64,000 nt of DNA from Cohnella mopanensis (GTDB lineage Bacteria; Bacillota; Bacilli; Paenibacillales; Paenibacillaceae). Where the stretch lies: assembly GCF_022352055.1 (NCBI RefSeq), contig NZ_JAKRWM010000001.1:744001-808000 (forward strand). Reading direction: 5' to 3'. This document shows positions 54,113 through 63,149 of the stretch, one piece after another. The notes below the pieces were generated by a model. The model was not told where the DNA came from, did not search any database, and was given only the letters and a program-made list of their open reading frames with translations. Every line of letters begins with the position of its first letter. Position 1 is the stretch's first letter. The position numbers and the translations under genes are program-made.

Positions 54113-54577
54113 TTAAGCCCCGTTAAGCCTCGCAAACGTGATGTAATCAACTTGGGCGGGCTCTACCGATTCGATCCGAAGTGCCCGGTTGATCTGTCCC
54201 CGGTGATATTGCCCATGTAAGAGGACATGCGACAGGATGTCCCGGACGGACGTTCGGAACGGAATCCCGCTCTGGTTCGCATAGTCGACCATCTCGTCCA
54301 ACTCGGATTCTTCGAGCTCTTCGATATAGACGCGATATTGCTCGGCGTTCTCTTCGAACATCGTCCGGATCGCCGTCAGATCTTCCGCTTCCTCCCACAA
54401 CGAATATCGCGCGCTGCCCTTGCCCTGCAATCGGGACAGCCAGACTCGTTCCGCGACCGCGACGTGCCGAACCAGCTTCAGAAGGTCCTTGTTCTTCGTC
54501 TCACTCTCCTCGAGCGCATCCAAGATGCGTCCGTCCGCCCAGTACAAGTGGTCCATCATGCGCTTGATCGTCTTCAT
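54113..54577 (-). CDS. DinB-family protein
   Basis: 154 residues: MDHLYWADGRILDALEES, LVRHVAVAERVWLSRLQG (first metal histidine), and LSHVLLHGQYHRGQINRAL with the H-x3-H pair. DinB/YfiT four-helix bundle. GC-rich and clearly different in composition from the immunity-type genes that follow. Function unknown. Confidence 0.83.
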   Translation of the reverse strand: MKTIKRMMDHLYWADGRILDALEESETKNKDLLKLVRHVAVAERVWLSRLQGKGSARYSLWEEAEDLTAIRTMFEENAEQYRVYIEELEESELDEMVDYANQSGIPFRTSVRDILSHVLLHGQYHRGQINRALRIESVEPAQVDYITFARLNGA

Positions 54578-54633
54578 TTCGGTTCCCCCCTCTTCGTCTC
54601 ATCGATTACTTGAACCTACTGTTATCCGTTAGA

Positions 54634-55917
54634 TCACGTCTGCTGATAATTCACGGCAGATATTAGACAAGACCCGCACAGAAACGTGTAGAATATTCCC
54701 TCACTATCAGCGGCTTGTTCCATGTCTATTTGTCCGATAAACATCATCGTCTCTGAGCAGCAAGGACATGTAGGATATTCTGCGTCCTGAATCCAAGCTG
54801 GATGACCGCCGATCTGGGATACGGGTGCCTCAAGCGTCCAGCAGGCTCCTTCGAAGGTACCCATCAGTCGTTCCGATAGTCGCATGGTACGCCATATCGA
54901 TTCTTCATCCGGCACCCTTTCTTGCAAAAAATCCGGTAATGAATTATATTCACTCCAAGAATAGCTGCCATCCAGTTCCACTTTCATAAACACGGTGCCA
55001 TAACAGTTACAGTGCACGCAGGCCGCAATCCTTAGCTGCTCGCCGGGAAGATTGATAAACTTAATTAAAGGGTCCTGCAATTTGAAATCAAGCAGCACCG
55101 TCAGTCTACTTTTGCACCATGGACACTCTTGGTCATCCGTCTGCAATGCTACTACCACCGATCGTGCCAGCTCTGATTCCCCTATCCCTTCGCCGCATAC
55201 TTCAATATGATAGCTCTTGGAATGAAAAAGCAGCCGCTTCCTGCCGTATTGATCCAGTTCCCATCCAGCTTCGTACGTATAATTCTCTGGGGACACATAT
55301 AACTTAGATGCCCATGGAGGCGGATCATCTCTCCATTTCGTGAAAAGACGAATGACTTCTTCATCGCCAATCCAAGCCAATGCAAGCAAAAGAAGATTAC
55401 GATTGTCCGAATCGCAATTCACCTGATGAATAAGCTCATCGCGTATAGCCGGCCCGGCATCCTTGTATAGAATACTAGGATTATATCTTCCTTTTCGAAA
55501 GAGGGTCTCGATCCCCCGCTCAATCCGTGAATTTGCGAAACATACCAGCGACAGCAGAATGGTTTCGGCTAGGTCAAAGTCACCATTGTCTATCAACGTG
55601 ATTGCATATGTCTCCAATCGCTCGAATTCAGGTTCCGTCAGTTGATGATAAAGCACCTGCGCTCTTGTATGGTAAGGAAGGTCATTCTCAAGCGGGTTGT
55701 ATTTACGTGGAGTATGCATGATTTTTAGAACCTCGACTGGATCCGTTACACCTGCGTACCGATTAACATCAATTCGATTTTTTTCAATATAAGCCTTCTC
55801 TTCTAACACAAGCTTCTTTTGACGGCATGGCATACAGATTCCACCCGTCTTTATAGCTGTCGCTGGAAGAATTGTTGCCGTACAGCCGGGGGTTTGGCAT
55901 GGCAGGCGCTCGCTCAT
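54634..55917 (-). CDS. Zinc-ribbon protein with DUF1963-like C-terminus, paralogue of 61002-62108
   Basis: 427 residues. N-terminal CxxxxC...CxxC cluster (C6, C11, C28, C31), a helical middle with LLLLALAWIGDEEVIRLFTKWRDDPPPWASKLYVSPENYTYEAGW, a CPWC pair (about 268-271) and a second cysteine set CPCC with GGHPAWIQDAEYP near residue 375. The GGxPxWxQ...CPxC end recalls DUF1963 (YwqG-like). About 25-30% similar by eye to 61002-62108. Function unknown; possibly an immunity-type or SUKH-linked protein. Confidence 0.6.
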   Translation of the reverse strand: MSERLPCQTPGCTATILPATAIKTGGICMPCRQKKLVLEEKAYIEKNRIDVNRYAGVTDPVEVLKIMHTPRKYNPLENDLPYHTRAQVLYHQLTEPEFERLETYAITLIDNGDFDLAETILLSLVCFANSRIERGIETLFRKGRYNPSILYKDAGPAIRDELIHQVNCDSDNRNLLLLALAWIGDEEVIRLFTKWRDDPPPWASKLYVSPENYTYEAGWELDQYGRKRLLFHSKSYHIEVCGEGIGESELARSVVVALQTDDQECPWCKSRLTVLLDFKLQDPLIKFINLPGEQLRIAACVHCNCYGTVFMKVELDGSYSWSEYNSLPDFLQERVPDEESIWRTMRLSERLMGTFEGACWTLEAPVSQIGGHPAWIQDAEYPTCPCCSETMMFIGQIDMEQAADSEGIFYTFLCGSCLISAVNYQQT

Positions 55918-56055
55918 TATATCTACTCCCAGAATAATGTTCTCTCATGTCTAATTCGATGCAAGAAAACCTTCGGAATGTCCGCGAACAAAACATATCG
56001 AGAGTACATTCTATTTAGACCAAGTCGCTTCAGCTGTGAGCGTCCGCCTTCCTGC

Positions 56056-56979
56056 TCAATTGCCTCTGCGGGAGGGATTCGCAAGAGGAGGAAGATTGTC
56101 CACCCAGTGCTCGTAACGGGCTTCATCCACCATTTTATCGTCATTTAAGTAGTCCTTGTAGGTCTGTAAGTACTCATTATCCGCTGAATGATTGTTCTGG
56201 CTATACTCGTCCAGCCATTGCGTGCCCTCTTCAATTCGGTTCAATAGCAGGTAAGCTGAGAGAAGCGAATCCAGACGCATATCATCGGGCTCCTTCTCGA
56301 AGGAGACCTGGCGATTATCCAGCTTTTCTTCCCAGTACTGGGTCGTCAATGCGGCACTCGCCTCGTAATGGTCGGACTGCCAGACATACACGGCGATAAG
56401 CGCGGGGAACAGCGGAATTTGACCATAAGACGGGAATCCGAACAACAAGGGATCTCCTTTGGCTTGATCGAAATAGAGCTCGACATTGTCTTGTACGGTT
56501 ACTTTCATCTCACCATCGATCTCTTCAATAAGGATCACTGAGGGACCAGGACGATTGTCTACGAGTTCAAAAAGAAATGCAGCATGGTGATTGTAGACCA
56601 AAGAAGTTGACCAGGGCTCCCCATCGGTTTGCCCGCCAGCACCGCCTTCGAATGTTATCCCTTGCTTCTGACTGTCAAAAACAATATTGCCCTTCTTCAT
56701 AATGGCAAAACGGGTGTAGTCGAACTCGCCCTTGTTCCAATATTGGACGGAATAATTCTGACCTTCCAGATCGAAGTCATCCGTATGGATTGGCTTCTCC
56801 TGGGTATTTATTGGTGGTGTTTCCGGTTCAAAAGCAGGTATATTGGCAGCAGGTACAGTAGCATTGTCTGCCAAGCTTGGTTCATTAACAATTTCCATAT
56901 CCTGAGTACTTGTATCAGATCTACTACAAGCACACACCAATAAGGATACGACACATAATAACAGCAATGTCTTCTTCAC
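56056..56979 (-). CDS. Lipoprotein of unknown function
   Basis: 307 residues. Signal peptide with lipobox LLVCAC (cysteine at about 16-18), then a low-complexity acidic linker and a beta-rich domain with GQNYSVQYWNKGEFDYTRFAIMKKGNIVFDSQ and HAAFLFELVDNRPGPSVILIEEIDGEMKVTV. Likely tethered to the outer face of the membrane. No family recognised. Confidence 0.6.
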   Translation of the reverse strand: MKKTLLLLCVVSLLVCACSRSDTSTQDMEIVNEPSLADNATVPAANIPAFEPETPPINTQEKPIHTDDFDLEGQNYSVQYWNKGEFDYTRFAIMKKGNIVFDSQKQGITFEGGAGGQTDGEPWSTSLVYNHHAAFLFELVDNRPGPSVILIEEIDGEMKVTVQDNVELYFDQAKGDPLLFGFPSYGQIPLFPALIAVYVWQSDHYEASAALTTQYWEEKLDNRQVSFEKEPDDMRLDSLLSAYLLLNRIEEGTQWLDEYSQNNHSADNEYLQTYKDYLNDDKMVDEARYEHWVDNLPPLANPSRRGN

Positions 56980-57109
56980 AAATTTTCTACCCTTATCTCA
57001 AAATTATTTATTTTGTTTACTATTTCGCTTCAAATTATCATCAATTATATTATTTACCATTATATACCGAATGATGTGGGTGCACCATCCCATCGGGAAT
57101 TTTATCAAG

Positions 57110-57844
57110 TTACTCTTCAATAAAGTAAGGAGAGAACGTCGCCTTGGCCGCCTCTAGCTTTCTACCGTTCATCGCCTCGTAGTGTTTTTTTAAGTCGCTT
57201 ACTATTTTTTGCGTTTCGCTAGCGTTCTCCGAACTTAATCTTCCAGCCGTTTCATCTGCGTCTGCAGGCAGATCGAGAGTGAAATGCACCCACTTCCTAT
57301 CCGTGATTTTCCATGTGCCCCCTTCTAGGCGAAGGGTAAATTTCGTTTCGACGCTCGACTTCAACGTCTGGGTTTCGGAGCGGTATCCGGCCGAGACGAC
57401 GGCTTCTCGGGCCGTAGGATACGTGATGTCTCCCATCCAAAAATCGTAGCTTCTTCGGGGAAGTTTCCTCAGGTCGGAAGAATCCTCCCAGTAAATACGA
57501 TCCGGATAATCCATCGTGAACAGATCCTCGACCGAGCCTTCTCCATTGAAAAAGGCCTCCAGTTTCTCCCGGATTTCACCGTCTTGCCCGAATCCGTGCT
57601 TGATCAAAGAAATTTGTTTTTTCGCTTGATCGTAGCGGATCGAATGCTCCAGCACCTCGCCCAAGGTTCGAAGCGGAACGAACACCCTGCCGTTCCTCGT
57701 CGCGGTCGGAACCGGGAAGCCGTAGCTACGTTCGTCAAATTCGAAAAGCTCGTCGTTCGCCCATACGCGTAACGTCGCTCCTTCGAATCGTCCGGTGATG
57801 GCTCCCGCGCCAACAGATAATTTGCATATCCCCGCCCCATGCAT
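57110..57844 (-). CDS. Stalk-domain protein lacking its signal peptide
   Basis: 244 residues. Residues 20-90 match the end of a copper-amine-oxidase-N stalk domain (FEGATLRVWANDELFEFDE, GRVFVPLRTLGEVLEHSIRYDQAKKQISL). Such proteins are normally exported, but the first ~20 residues show no signal peptide and no upstream frame extends it, because the TetR promoter begins there. It has probably lost its 5' end, or uses an unusual start. The C-terminal ~130 residues resemble an NTF2-like domain (DFWMGDITYPTAREAVVSAGYRSETQT). Confidence 0.55.
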   Translation of the reverse strand: MHGAGICKLSVGAGAITGRFEGATLRVWANDELFEFDERSYGFPVPTATRNGRVFVPLRTLGEVLEHSIRYDQAKKQISLIKHGFGQDGEIREKLEAFFNGEGSVEDLFTMDYPDRIYWEDSSDLRKLPRRSYDFWMGDITYPTAREAVVSAGYRSETQTLKSSVETKFTLRLEGGTWKITDRKWVHFTLDLPADADETAGRLSSENASETQKIVSDLKKHYEAMNGRKLEAAKATFSPYFIEE

Positions 57845-57898
57845 TACTATATTTATATCGACAAATTTGCAGGTCTATACAAGGAGGTTCACGCGCCC

Positions 57899-58483
57899 AT
57901 GTGCCCTCGTACCAAAGAACAAAATGAGCTCATCCGCATGCAGCGTAGAGAACAGATCCTGGACGCCGCCGCGCGCGCCTACTTCCACACGGGCGGGAGC
58001 TTTGATATTCGCGACGTCGCCCGCGAGGCCGAGCTCGGTTACGGCACGGTATACCATTATTATCCCAACCGGCATTTATTAATAGAAGATGTGCTGGGCA
58101 GCGGCTTCGAGCGATGCGAGCAAGCCCTGGCAGAATGGGCTAACATCAGCGGCGGCAGCCCGGATGATAGGCAGCTGTTGACGTATTGCAAGGAGATGCT
58201 CTGGCTGTGGCAGTCGGACGCCCGCGCATATCTCGTCTACAAAATGGCGGCGGAACATTACGCAGGCTTGCCTGAGAAGGATCGGCACCCCACCAAGAGA
58301 CGATTCATGGAACGGCTGTACGTTCCGCTCCAATCGATCGCCCAGCGCGAAGACGACAGCGTCAACCATATGCTTGCCGTGCTGGTTGGCTGTTGCGGGC
58401 TGCACTACTATGCGGGCACTTCTGAGTTGGACGTCGATCGAATCGCCAAGCTCGCGATGCAAGCTATTACGAAGGAGTCCTGA
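57899..58483 (+). CDS. TetR-family transcriptional regulator
   Basis: 194 residues from ATG 57899, chosen because AAGGAGG lies at 57881-57887; an upstream in-frame ATG (57839) lacks a site. HTH: RREQILDAAARAYFHTGGSFDIRDVAREAELGYGTVYHYYPNRHLLIEDV. GC-rich. The promoter region has a loose dyad around TATCGACAAATTTG. Eight bases before the aminopeptidase gene, which it may regulate. Confidence 0.82.
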   Translation: MCPRTKEQNELIRMQRREQILDAAARAYFHTGGSFDIRDVAREAELGYGTVYHYYPNRHLLIEDVLGSGFERCEQALAEWANISGGSPDDRQLLTYCKEMLWLWQSDARAYLVYKMAAEHYAGLPEKDRHPTKRRFMERLYVPLQSIAQREDDSVNHMLAVLVGCCGLHYYAGTSELDVDRIAKLAMQAITKES

Positions 58484-58490
58484 AACTAAC

Positions 58491-59237
58491 ATGGTCATCT
58501 TAAAAAGCAAGCATGAAATCGAAGCCATCCGCAAGGCATGCCAAGTGGTGGCCGAATGCCATCGCACGATCGCCCCGCTCATCAAACCGGGAATCACGAC
58601 GAACGAGATTGAGCGCATCTTCGAGGACATTATCTTGAAGCACGGCGCCAAGCCCTACACGAAGGGCTACAAGGGCTATCAATATGCGACCTGTGCCTCC
58701 GTCAACGACGTGATCGCGCATGGCTTCCCTAGCGACAAGCCACTTGAGGAGGGCGATATCGTGACTATCGACACGGTCGCGGAACTCGACGGCTGGCTCG
58801 GCGATTCGGCCTGGAGCTATGCGGTCGGGAAGATCTCGCCGACGGCCGAGAAGCTGATGCGCGTCACGAAGGAATGCTTTGACCTCGGCATCGCACAGGC
58901 GCAGCCCGGCAATCGGCTTGGCGACGTAACCAGCGCCATCCAGCGGCATGCCGAATCGAACGGCTTCGGCGTCGTGCGTGACCTTCTTGCGCATGGCATT
59001 GGCCGGGACCTGCACGAGGAGCCGAATTATATGCATGTCGGCAAGCCCGGCAAAGGCCTCCGCATCAAGGAGGGCATGGTGTTCACGATCGAGCCCATGA
59101 TCACCGAAGGCACCTACTTCATGACAATCGATCCGGACGGCTGGACCGCACGGACGATGGACAACAAGCTCGCCGCCCAATACGAGCATACTATCGCCAT
59201 CACGGCTGAAGGTCCACAAATCCTGACCGCGCAATAG
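58491..59237 (+). CDS. map: Methionine aminopeptidase, type I
   Basis: 249 residues from ATG 58491 (GAAGGAG upstream). Removes initiator methionine. Metal ligands are in place: D in TIDTVAELDG, D in WLGDSAW, H in LLAHGIGRDLHEEP, E in FTIEPM and E in QYEHT. TCASVNDVIAHGFP is the usual substrate-pocket region. The main map gene of Firmicutes lies in the ribosomal-protein cluster, so this is probably a second copy, here coupled with TetR. More GC-rich than its neighbours. Confidence 0.88.
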   Translation: MVILKSKHEIEAIRKACQVVAECHRTIAPLIKPGITTNEIERIFEDIILKHGAKPYTKGYKGYQYATCASVNDVIAHGFPSDKPLEEGDIVTIDTVAELDGWLGDSAWSYAVGKISPTAEKLMRVTKECFDLGIAQAQPGNRLGDVTSAIQRHAESNGFGVVRDLLAHGIGRDLHEEPNYMHVGKPGKGLRIKEGMVFTIEPMITEGTYFMTIDPDGWTARTMDNKLAAQYEHTIAITAEGPQILTAQ

Positions 59238-59245
59238 AATAATAG

Positions 59246-59277
59246 AAGCCGACCACCGAGATGGTCGACTTTTTTTT
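59246..59277 (+). terminator. Terminator after map
   Basis: AAGCCGACCA-CCGAGA-TGGTCGACTT (one mismatch) then eight T residues. Confidence 0.85.
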
Positions 59278-59334
59278 TACGAGTCCCTTGGGTAATCTGT
59301 GGATGTAATTTTGATACGAGGTGTAATTCATTTC

Positions 59335-59532
59335 CGTTTGCATACTGGATATATCTTTTTCAGAATAGGCTGTGTCTCCAATGACAGTATCAATTTCCAT
59401 ACCTGTTTCCCATGGGTATTCACGGCAGTAGTCCAGTTCATCTACTAATTCGTCTGTCGTTGTTTTGGGCGGAAATTTATCCTTCATGTATTCATTGATC
59501 TGGTACACTGCTTTTCGATGATTGTCTCTATT
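59335..59532 (-). pseudogene. Transposase fragment
   Basis: A minus-strand frame reads HRKAVYQINEYMKDKFPPKT, DELVDELDYCREYPWETGME and IDTVIGDTAYSEKDI. This resembles a piece from the catalytic core of a DDE transposase (IS1182/IS4-like, with D in GDTAYS). Nothing on either side continues the gene and no terminal repeats were found. Confidence 0.5.
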
Positions 59533-59995
59533 TTATCAATGTCATCTTAATATCTACAAGGGTATTCAAATTGATTTCAATGCTCATATCTTCATGTTCA
59601 TTAATAGCAATTAAAGTTATATCTTTGATACTTAATTTTTTTATAGGATTTGTTGCATCAAAAAAGATACCCCAAACCAAATTGTCATTAGCATCTGTGC
59701 AAGCAATGAATCCTTCATTTCCCATTTGCCCATTTCCGCCATAGATTTTACCGCCTTGATAGTCAATACTCGTCCATGCATCAACCATTGTCCAGCATTC
59801 GGCGTCATATTTTTCAATACTCTCAATAGTTGTATCACACTGGGGAGAACAGTAAATTTTGCGCTCATTGTTGTTAGGATTGTAATATGTCGCGACATTT
59901 AAAATGATTATGTTGCCATTTGGAAAAGCGATGCAATTAATTCCTGGCAACTCACTTTGTTCAGCTGACCAATGTTTCATTATTAAGTTGTTCAT
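59528..59995 (-). CDS. Hypothetical protein, possibly immunity-type
   Basis: 155 residues, soluble, beta-rich, AT-rich: NCIAFPNGNIIILNVATYY, KIYCSPQCDTTIES, AWTSIDYQGGKIYGGNGQMGNEGFIACTD. No family recognised. It lies at the end of the run of immunity-like genes on the same strand and next to a transposase fragment. Confidence 0.5.
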   Translation of the reverse strand: MNNLIMKHWSAEQSELPGINCIAFPNGNIIILNVATYYNPNNNERKIYCSPQCDTTIESIEKYDAECWTMVDAWTSIDYQGGKIYGGNGQMGNEGFIACTDANDNLVWGIFFDATNPIKKLSIKDITLIAINEHEDMSIEINLNTLVDIKMTLIK

Positions 59996-60007
59996 AACTT
60001 TATCCTC

Positions 60008-60511
60008 TCATACCACGCTGAATATCACATGCTGTTTTGCTGCCAAAGCCTTTTCGTAAAAAGCAAGCAGAGCGCTGAATTCCCCCTTAAGCTCGTGCCA
60101 CAGAGCTTCTTTGCGATTCTCCTCCCAAATGCGTGGATAGATGTTATTACTGCGAAAGGAGGCTAAATCAAAGCCAGACTCCAACTCGTCAAAGTCTACT
60201 TGCTTCATCGCCTGAATTATACCGGCCAGCTCATCCTGTTCGGTACAAGTAAAAAATCCGTCATCCTCCCCAACATCAAACACATGAACACATACCACGG
60301 ATTCGCTAAGCCGGTTGCCTTCAATCGGTACACTTGCCGAAACACCAGTAAGCAAGAAATGTAGGCCGTCCCATAGCTTGTCTATCTCATAGCTCGGATT
60401 ACCTGCTTCAATCAGCTCCTCCAGCGTATCCATCAGACCTTCGCCTTCCATCTCCATCATTTGCTCCAACGTATCCTCGCTTACCATCACGTATTGCCCG
60501 AGTCTCCCCAT
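60008..60511 (-). CDS. DUF1877 (YfbM-like) family protein
   Basis: About 167 residues from ATG 60511; GGAG nine bases upstream favours it over ATG 60520, which touches that site. Seen: MGRLGQYVMVSEDTLEQMM, YEIDKLWDGLHFLLTG (the conserved D-K-x-W-x-x-L-H-x-L-L-TG motif) and NNIYPRIWEE. DUF1877 proteins often occur beside SUKH proteins in immunity clusters of polymorphic toxin systems. A SUKH gene is immediately upstream. Confidence 0.72.
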   Translation of the reverse strand: MGRLGQYVMVSEDTLEQMMEMEGEGLMDTLEELIEAGNPSYEIDKLWDGLHFLLTGVSASVPIEGNRLSESVVCVHVFDVGEDDGFFTCTEQDELAGIIQAMKQVDFDELESGFDLASFRSNNIYPRIWEENRKEALWHELKGEFSALLAFYEKALAAKQHVIFSVV

Positions 60512-60533
60512 GCCTATCATCTCCGATTTAATT

Positions 60534-60983
60534 CTACTTTTCAAAATGGTTGACAATGCTGATCTGTTCCAAAATCAACTCGTCAAAACTGCCCACCAAT
60601 TCCTCAAAAGGATCATCCCCGGCACAGTCATGGAGCAAAATCAACAACTGTCCTGTCTCCAAATCCTCCACAACCGTGCTGCCATCTCCCATGCCACCAA
60701 CGGGAAAAAGCCGGCGGGGAGCTAGTTCGTACTCCCGCTCATACTCCTTGTAGTTTTCCACAAAAGAGGGATAAGCCCAGTCCAAATCACGGATCGAATT
60801 GATCCATGGGTCGAGAAAATGGCAGGATCCAAAATGGAGAAGGAGCCACCGATAGCTTGAGGGCAACCGACAATCATATTTTTCCTCAAAAGCAAGGATA
60901 GCCTCCTCCGTCTCCGGTGTTCGGTCTGTCCGCGCATAGGCTTCTTTCAACAGCTCCAGATTGTCCAGTAATTTATTGTCCAC
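60534..60983 (-). CDS. SMI1/KNR4 (SUKH) family immunity-type protein
   Basis: 149 residues with the SUKH pattern: AILAFEEKYDCRLPSSYRWLLLHFGSCHF (E..y...LP..Y..ll...n.g), PVGGMGDGSTVVEDLETGQLLILLHD and FDELVGSFDELI. SUKH proteins commonly neutralise secreted toxins. Start GTG/ATG supported by GGGGCAACAAGG. Followed after 22 bases by the DUF1877 gene. Confidence 0.8.
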   Translation of the reverse strand: MDNKLLDNLELLKEAYARTDRTPETEEAILAFEEKYDCRLPSSYRWLLLHFGSCHFLDPWINSIRDLDWAYPSFVENYKEYEREYELAPRRLFPVGGMGDGSTVVEDLETGQLLILLHDCAGDDPFEELVGSFDELILEQISIVNHFEK

Positions 60984-61001
60984 CTTGTTGCCCCTTCCGA
61001 T

Positions 61002-62108
61002 TTATGTCTGTTGATGGAACAGGCACAGCGTGCGGCAATCCGTACAAATCTCGATATACAACGTACCTTCAGAGCCATCCATCAATACGTTCCATGGAAG
61101 CGCTGCGAGAAATTTCATGGTTTGACCACAGTCCGAGCATGTCGCGAATTGTGCGTCCTGCACCCAATCCGGCCAGCCTCCGATTGTGATGACCTCATCA
61201 CCACCGCTAGCGTAATGATTCGGTACCGCCTCGGCACTAAGTGTGAGCTGATTCCGGCTCATCTCCAGAAGATCATCTTCCGAACAATAATTTTCCGTTA
61301 AGGGTGGCTCATATGGAATGATCTCACTACGACCATTTTCGTCATAGCACACAAACGTCTCTTCAGTGAATGTGATGCAATTCGGGCAGATGGGAATGGC
61401 CAGCACTCCATCAACCTTCAGAAAAGAAAATCGCTCATCAAGGCCGTCCAGCCGCAGAACATCGATCAACTGACAACCGCAATGCGGACAGTGCTGCTCC
61501 AATAATTGACCCGTTTTCGCTGCCTGATCGACGCCATCCCCTGGTAACATCGTGTAGCATCGTTCGAAGCACAATGAGCTGTGATTCCCCCGATCATCGA
61601 AATGCCAGCCACCATGATGGGCATAGACGGACGGATTCACATACAGCTTGCTGCGCCAGGGCAGCGGATTTCTCTCCAGCCTCAGGAATGCTTCCTGAAC
61701 GACTTCATCGCCTTGCAGGGCGAGGCAGAGCAGCAAATGATTTGCTTCATCACATGCAGGATCAAAAAGACGCGAGAGCAGCTGATCCCGCACCTCGGGG
61801 GAAGCATTCCGATAGAGCTTAGCTGGATAGAAGATCCCCTTGTCGAACGCTGCTTGTGCAATTCGCGCAGTGTTGATGTCGTGATAGCCAAGCAACCCAT
61901 TGAAATCTTGATAGACTTGATCCCACTTCCCGATCGTTTCAATATTCGAGATGATCGATTCGACCATTTTCTCCACTTCTTCTCTGCTCATAGCCTGGTA
62001 GGCTTCCCGCTGATTCTTATTTCGACAGCGATAACAGATTCCGTTAAAAAGAATAGATTTTCCGCATTCTTGGCATTGATTCGGTATCTGTTTTCTCAAC
62101 ATACTCAC
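61002..62108 (-). CDS. Zinc-ribbon protein with DUF1963-like C-terminus, paralogue of 54634-55917
   Basis: 368 residues. N-terminal CxxC...CxxC (C13, C16, C27, C30 region: CQECGKSILFNGICYRC). Middle LLLCLALQGDEVVQEAFLRLERNPLPWRSKLYVNPSVYAHHGGWHF aligns with the paralogue's ALAWIGDEEVIRLFTKWRDDPPPWASKLYVSPENYTYEAGW. HCPHC and CPNC pairs follow, and GGWPDWVQDAQFATCSDCGQTMKFLA marks the C-terminus. Function unknown. Confidence 0.6.
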   Translation of the reverse strand: MSMLRKQIPNQCQECGKSILFNGICYRCRNKNQREAYQAMSREEVEKMVESIISNIETIGKWDQVYQDFNGLLGYHDINTARIAQAAFDKGIFYPAKLYRNASPEVRDQLLSRLFDPACDEANHLLLCLALQGDEVVQEAFLRLERNPLPWRSKLYVNPSVYAHHGGWHFDDRGNHSSLCFERCYTMLPGDGVDQAAKTGQLLEQHCPHCGCQLIDVLRLDGLDERFSFLKVDGVLAIPICPNCITFTEETFVCYDENGRSEIIPYEPPLTENYCSEDDLLEMSRNQLTLSAEAVPNHYASGGDEVITIGGWPDWVQDAQFATCSDCGQTMKFLAALPWNVLMDGSEGTLYIEICTDCRTLCLFHQQT

Positions 62109-62424
62109 CTCTACTCTTTCAAGACTATTTGCTATTTTTTCTACCTCTTCGAATTCAGGCTCATATCCTTGTACAATAGCACCGTCATTTCAGCAAGTGC
62201 AGAAATTGGTCCATGCCATGCGTGTCCTCCTTGACGACAGGACTCACATCTCAGAGCATGCATCTTGCAATCCTTTTAAATAAAAAAACACCGCTTCGTT
62301 TGGTAACGTGAGGGTGTCGAAGTCACACACTTATGATACGGTTCAGCATTTCGGATCTATCGGCGCAAAATCCCGCGCGGTGCGAAATCGCTAAACCTTC
62401 CCATATTCATAGGCTAAGACCAAC
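62109..62424. other. Intergenic stretch, nothing recognised
   Basis: About 315 bases. AT-rich first half, GC-richer second half with AACACCGC. No convincing promoter, hairpin or gene was found. Confidence 0.5.
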
Positions 62425-62913
62425 TTATATAAGCTCATCTGCGATCATTTTTGCCTTTTCCGCAAGCTCCCTCATATCAGCAGCTGGAACAAGCTCGGCT
62501 AAATCGTAGGACAGCGGATTACGGGAAAACTTGTTCAAATCATCCCGAAGCAGGTTTCTTTTTTCTTCGGAGGCATCAATATAAAGTTTGCACGGCTTCC
62601 TACTCTCATCCAAATCATGCAAATCGACATAGCCTGATTTAAGACACTCCAACACAATGGCTGAAAGATCGATTAGAGCACCGCAGGCAATATCAAGTTC
62701 TACCCGAAACATGCCGTTAGCACTTCTCCTATCAAATCCAATATTACCGCCGTTTTTCAAGTCTCCCTCCGAAAGCAGAACATCGAAACCCAAGTCCTTT
62801 AAAATCTGATTAAACGTCACATCCGTTAAGTCCAATTGTTCCAAATAGTCTATTAATGCAAGCGAATCATCGGAACCGCCAATTAAATCTCCCCACCATT
62901 TGCTTATGTACAT
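62425..62913 (-). CDS. Hypothetical immunity-type protein
   Basis: About 162 residues from ATG 62913; GGTGGAG six bases upstream makes the GTG at 62925 less likely. Seen: MYISKWWGDLIGGSDDSLALIDYLEQ, then a beta-rich middle (FRVELDIACGALIDLSAIVLECL) and YVDLHDLDESRKPCKLYID. Helical end. No family recognised; location between other immunity-like genes suggests a similar role. Confidence 0.5.
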   Translation of the reverse strand: MYISKWWGDLIGGSDDSLALIDYLEQLDLTDVTFNQILKDLGFDVLLSEGDLKNGGNIGFDRRSANGMFRVELDIACGALIDLSAIVLECLKSGYVDLHDLDESRKPCKLYIDASEEKRNLLRDDLNKFSRNPLSYDLAELVPAADMRELAEKAKMIADELI

Positions 62914-63149
62914 GCTCTTCTCCACCTTCTTTATAGTTATTGTAATTTTCCAAATAAGATAGTTTCACTATACAAGAGGTGAAAATATGTAAACAGCTAC
63001 TTGTTGAGGACTAATAAGTTAGTGTCATTACCAAAAACCTCAGCACTCCACGTTCCCATACGCTCAGCACCTCTGCTAGGAAACGCAAAGAAATCATGCG
63101 AAAAAAATGGATTGATTCAGAGTAGTTTGTATTATTTTTCTCCAACAAA

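Noticed and set aside
58500-59234. A 244-codon open frame on the strand opposite map
   Set aside because: It mirrors the high-GC codon pattern of map, whose catalytic residues are all intact; the antisense product has no recognisable motif and no ribosome site.
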